Shown piece by piece: positions 63,419 through 64,000 of a DNA stretch of 64,000 bases; position 1 is the stretch's first letter, and every line of letters starts with the position of its first letter. The position numbers and the translations under genes were made by a program. The notes beneath the pieces are model-generated. The model was not told the origin of the DNA. It was given only the letters and a program-made list of their open reading frames with translations, and made no database searches. Source of the stretch: Marvania coccoides. Lineage: Eukaryota; Chlorophyta; Trebouxiophyceae; Chlorellales; Chlorellaceae. The stretch lies in NCBI GenBank assembly GCA_963854735.1, contig OY978097.1, forward strand, positions 2,294,001-2,358,000, in the 5' to 3' direction.

Positions 63419-63634
63419 CTACCGACCACTCTTTCCACCACATTCGCCAGTGCGATACAGCTTGTGAATTTTTATCAACGATGTAAGAAACTTCCGCTTC
63501 AGCCAAGCAAAGAAAGCCAAAAACAATACAAAGACCCCAAGGGAGATGACTGAAGGGGCAATATAACTGCCCCTGAAAAAGAAAGTCAAAAACATTGCTC
63601 GTGGCGGAGGCGCTCCAAGTAGCTGGTTAATCAT
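63419..63634 (-). CDS. Possible small single-pass membrane protein (71 aa)
   Basis: An ATG-started frame with one strong hydrophobic span (APSVISLGVFVLFLAFFAWL) followed by basic residues, then a hydrophilic tail. A single TM with basic flank is what a small organellar or ER subunit would show. No homologue recognised, no clear promoter, and base composition is AT-rich, so it may be chance. Confidence 0.3.
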   Translation of the reverse strand: MINQLLGAPPPRAMFLTFFFRGSYIAPSVISLGVFVLFLAFFAWLKRKFLTSLIKIHKLYRTGECGGKSGR

Positions 63635-64000
63635 TCCGGAAAATAATAAGGTTATTGGTTAGTTAGTCACCCTTACCCGAATATTCTACCCTCAGAAAAT
63701 TCTAACGCCAGACCAGAAACTCTGGTATGTGATCTGCCCAGGGGGGAGTGCCCTTGGGAGACCGTGCAAAGGCGGCGGGATGGTCCTGGGAATTCACAAG
63801 TAGCTGAGTTTACTTTCTTCTTAAGGAATCGCTGAGTTTATTCTCTTCTTAAATGGTGAATGGACGTACTTCAGTCACAAATTCAAGCTACCCCATTGTT
63901 GCTGAGTTGACCAAGTGTGCTGGGAGTATAAAAGAGGAATGCATTTGCTTCCTCTAAAAGCTTCATTCAGATAGATGCCGCCGCATACAACGGCATAAAA
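63635..64000. other. Right edge with TATA-like box and short start frame
   Basis: TATAAAA at 63927-63933 lies 42 bases before an ATG at 63975, but that frame stops after seven codons at the window edge. It may be a transcript start of a gene beyond the window. Nothing else supported. Confidence 0.35.

Noticed and set aside
1..64000. CRISPR array, prophage, insertion sequence or operon
   Set aside because: No regularly spaced repeats, transposase or polycistronic layout; spliceosomal introns throughout show a eukaryotic nuclear sequence.

Overview
This window is nuclear DNA of a eukaryote. Genes carry spliceosomal introns, mostly 50-150 bp with gt...ag borders, several proteins begin with organelle presequences, and there is a nuclear-type tRNA. 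Plastid-type homogentisate prenyltransferase and plant-type biotin enzymes point to a photosynthetic, probably unicellular, alga. Canonical AATAAA signals lie just after several stop codons, which argues weakly against core chlorophytes (those usually use TGTAA). I cannot place the lineage further. Coding DNA is GC-rich and Ala-rich; introns and spacers are AT-rich. I could model 21 protein genes with 51 introns; splice phases, family alignments and exon arithmetic agree in nearly all of them.

Layout: 0.1-4.8 kb holds three minus-strand genes (GT31 glycosyltransferase, plastid-like GT2 glycosyltransferase, 88-aa membrane protein). 5.3-13.7 kb holds a class I histone deacetylase head-to-head with a 1902-aa three-SANT protein resembling NCoR/POWERDRESS corepressors. 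14.3-19.2 kb holds a CTFxP-repeat protein and a tandem pair of organelle-type small heat shock proteins. 19.8-24.2 kb is 5-oxoprolinase. 25.0-29.4 kb is a sirtuin head-to-head with a DDM1/HELLS remodeller. 30-35 kb has a secreted glycoside hydrolase and a glycosyltransferase with a methyltransferase-like tail. 35.7-40.2 kb is a head-to-head biotin pair (KAPA synthase; fused dethiobiotin synthetase-DAPA aminotransferase). 40.4-41.5 kb is a homogentisate prenyltransferase. 42-45.5 kb is poor in clear genes but holds a tRNA-Ala(AGC), a disturbed low-complexity coding region and an ankyrin fragment. 45.9-49.0 kb is an SNM1-like metallo-beta-lactamase gene with an in-frame TGA. 50.5-63.3 kb holds a Nudix hydrolase, a Zn/Cd P1B-ATPase, a fatty-acid hydroxylase-family enzyme, biotin synthase, an ankyrin protein, an SLC25A39/40-like carrier and a small secreted protein.

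Two functional themes stand out. All four core biotin steps (F, A, D, B) lie within about 24 kb. Four chromatin regulators (class I HDAC, its probable SANT corepressor, a sirtuin, DDM1) lie within about 24 kb as two divergent pairs.

The strongest structural oddities are: seven GC-AG introns among 51; reciprocal GC/GT donor use between the two HSP20 paralogues, whose last exons are nearly identical; an in-frame TGA inside the metallo-beta-lactamase domain; and very short start-codon exons (5-18 bp) in five genes.
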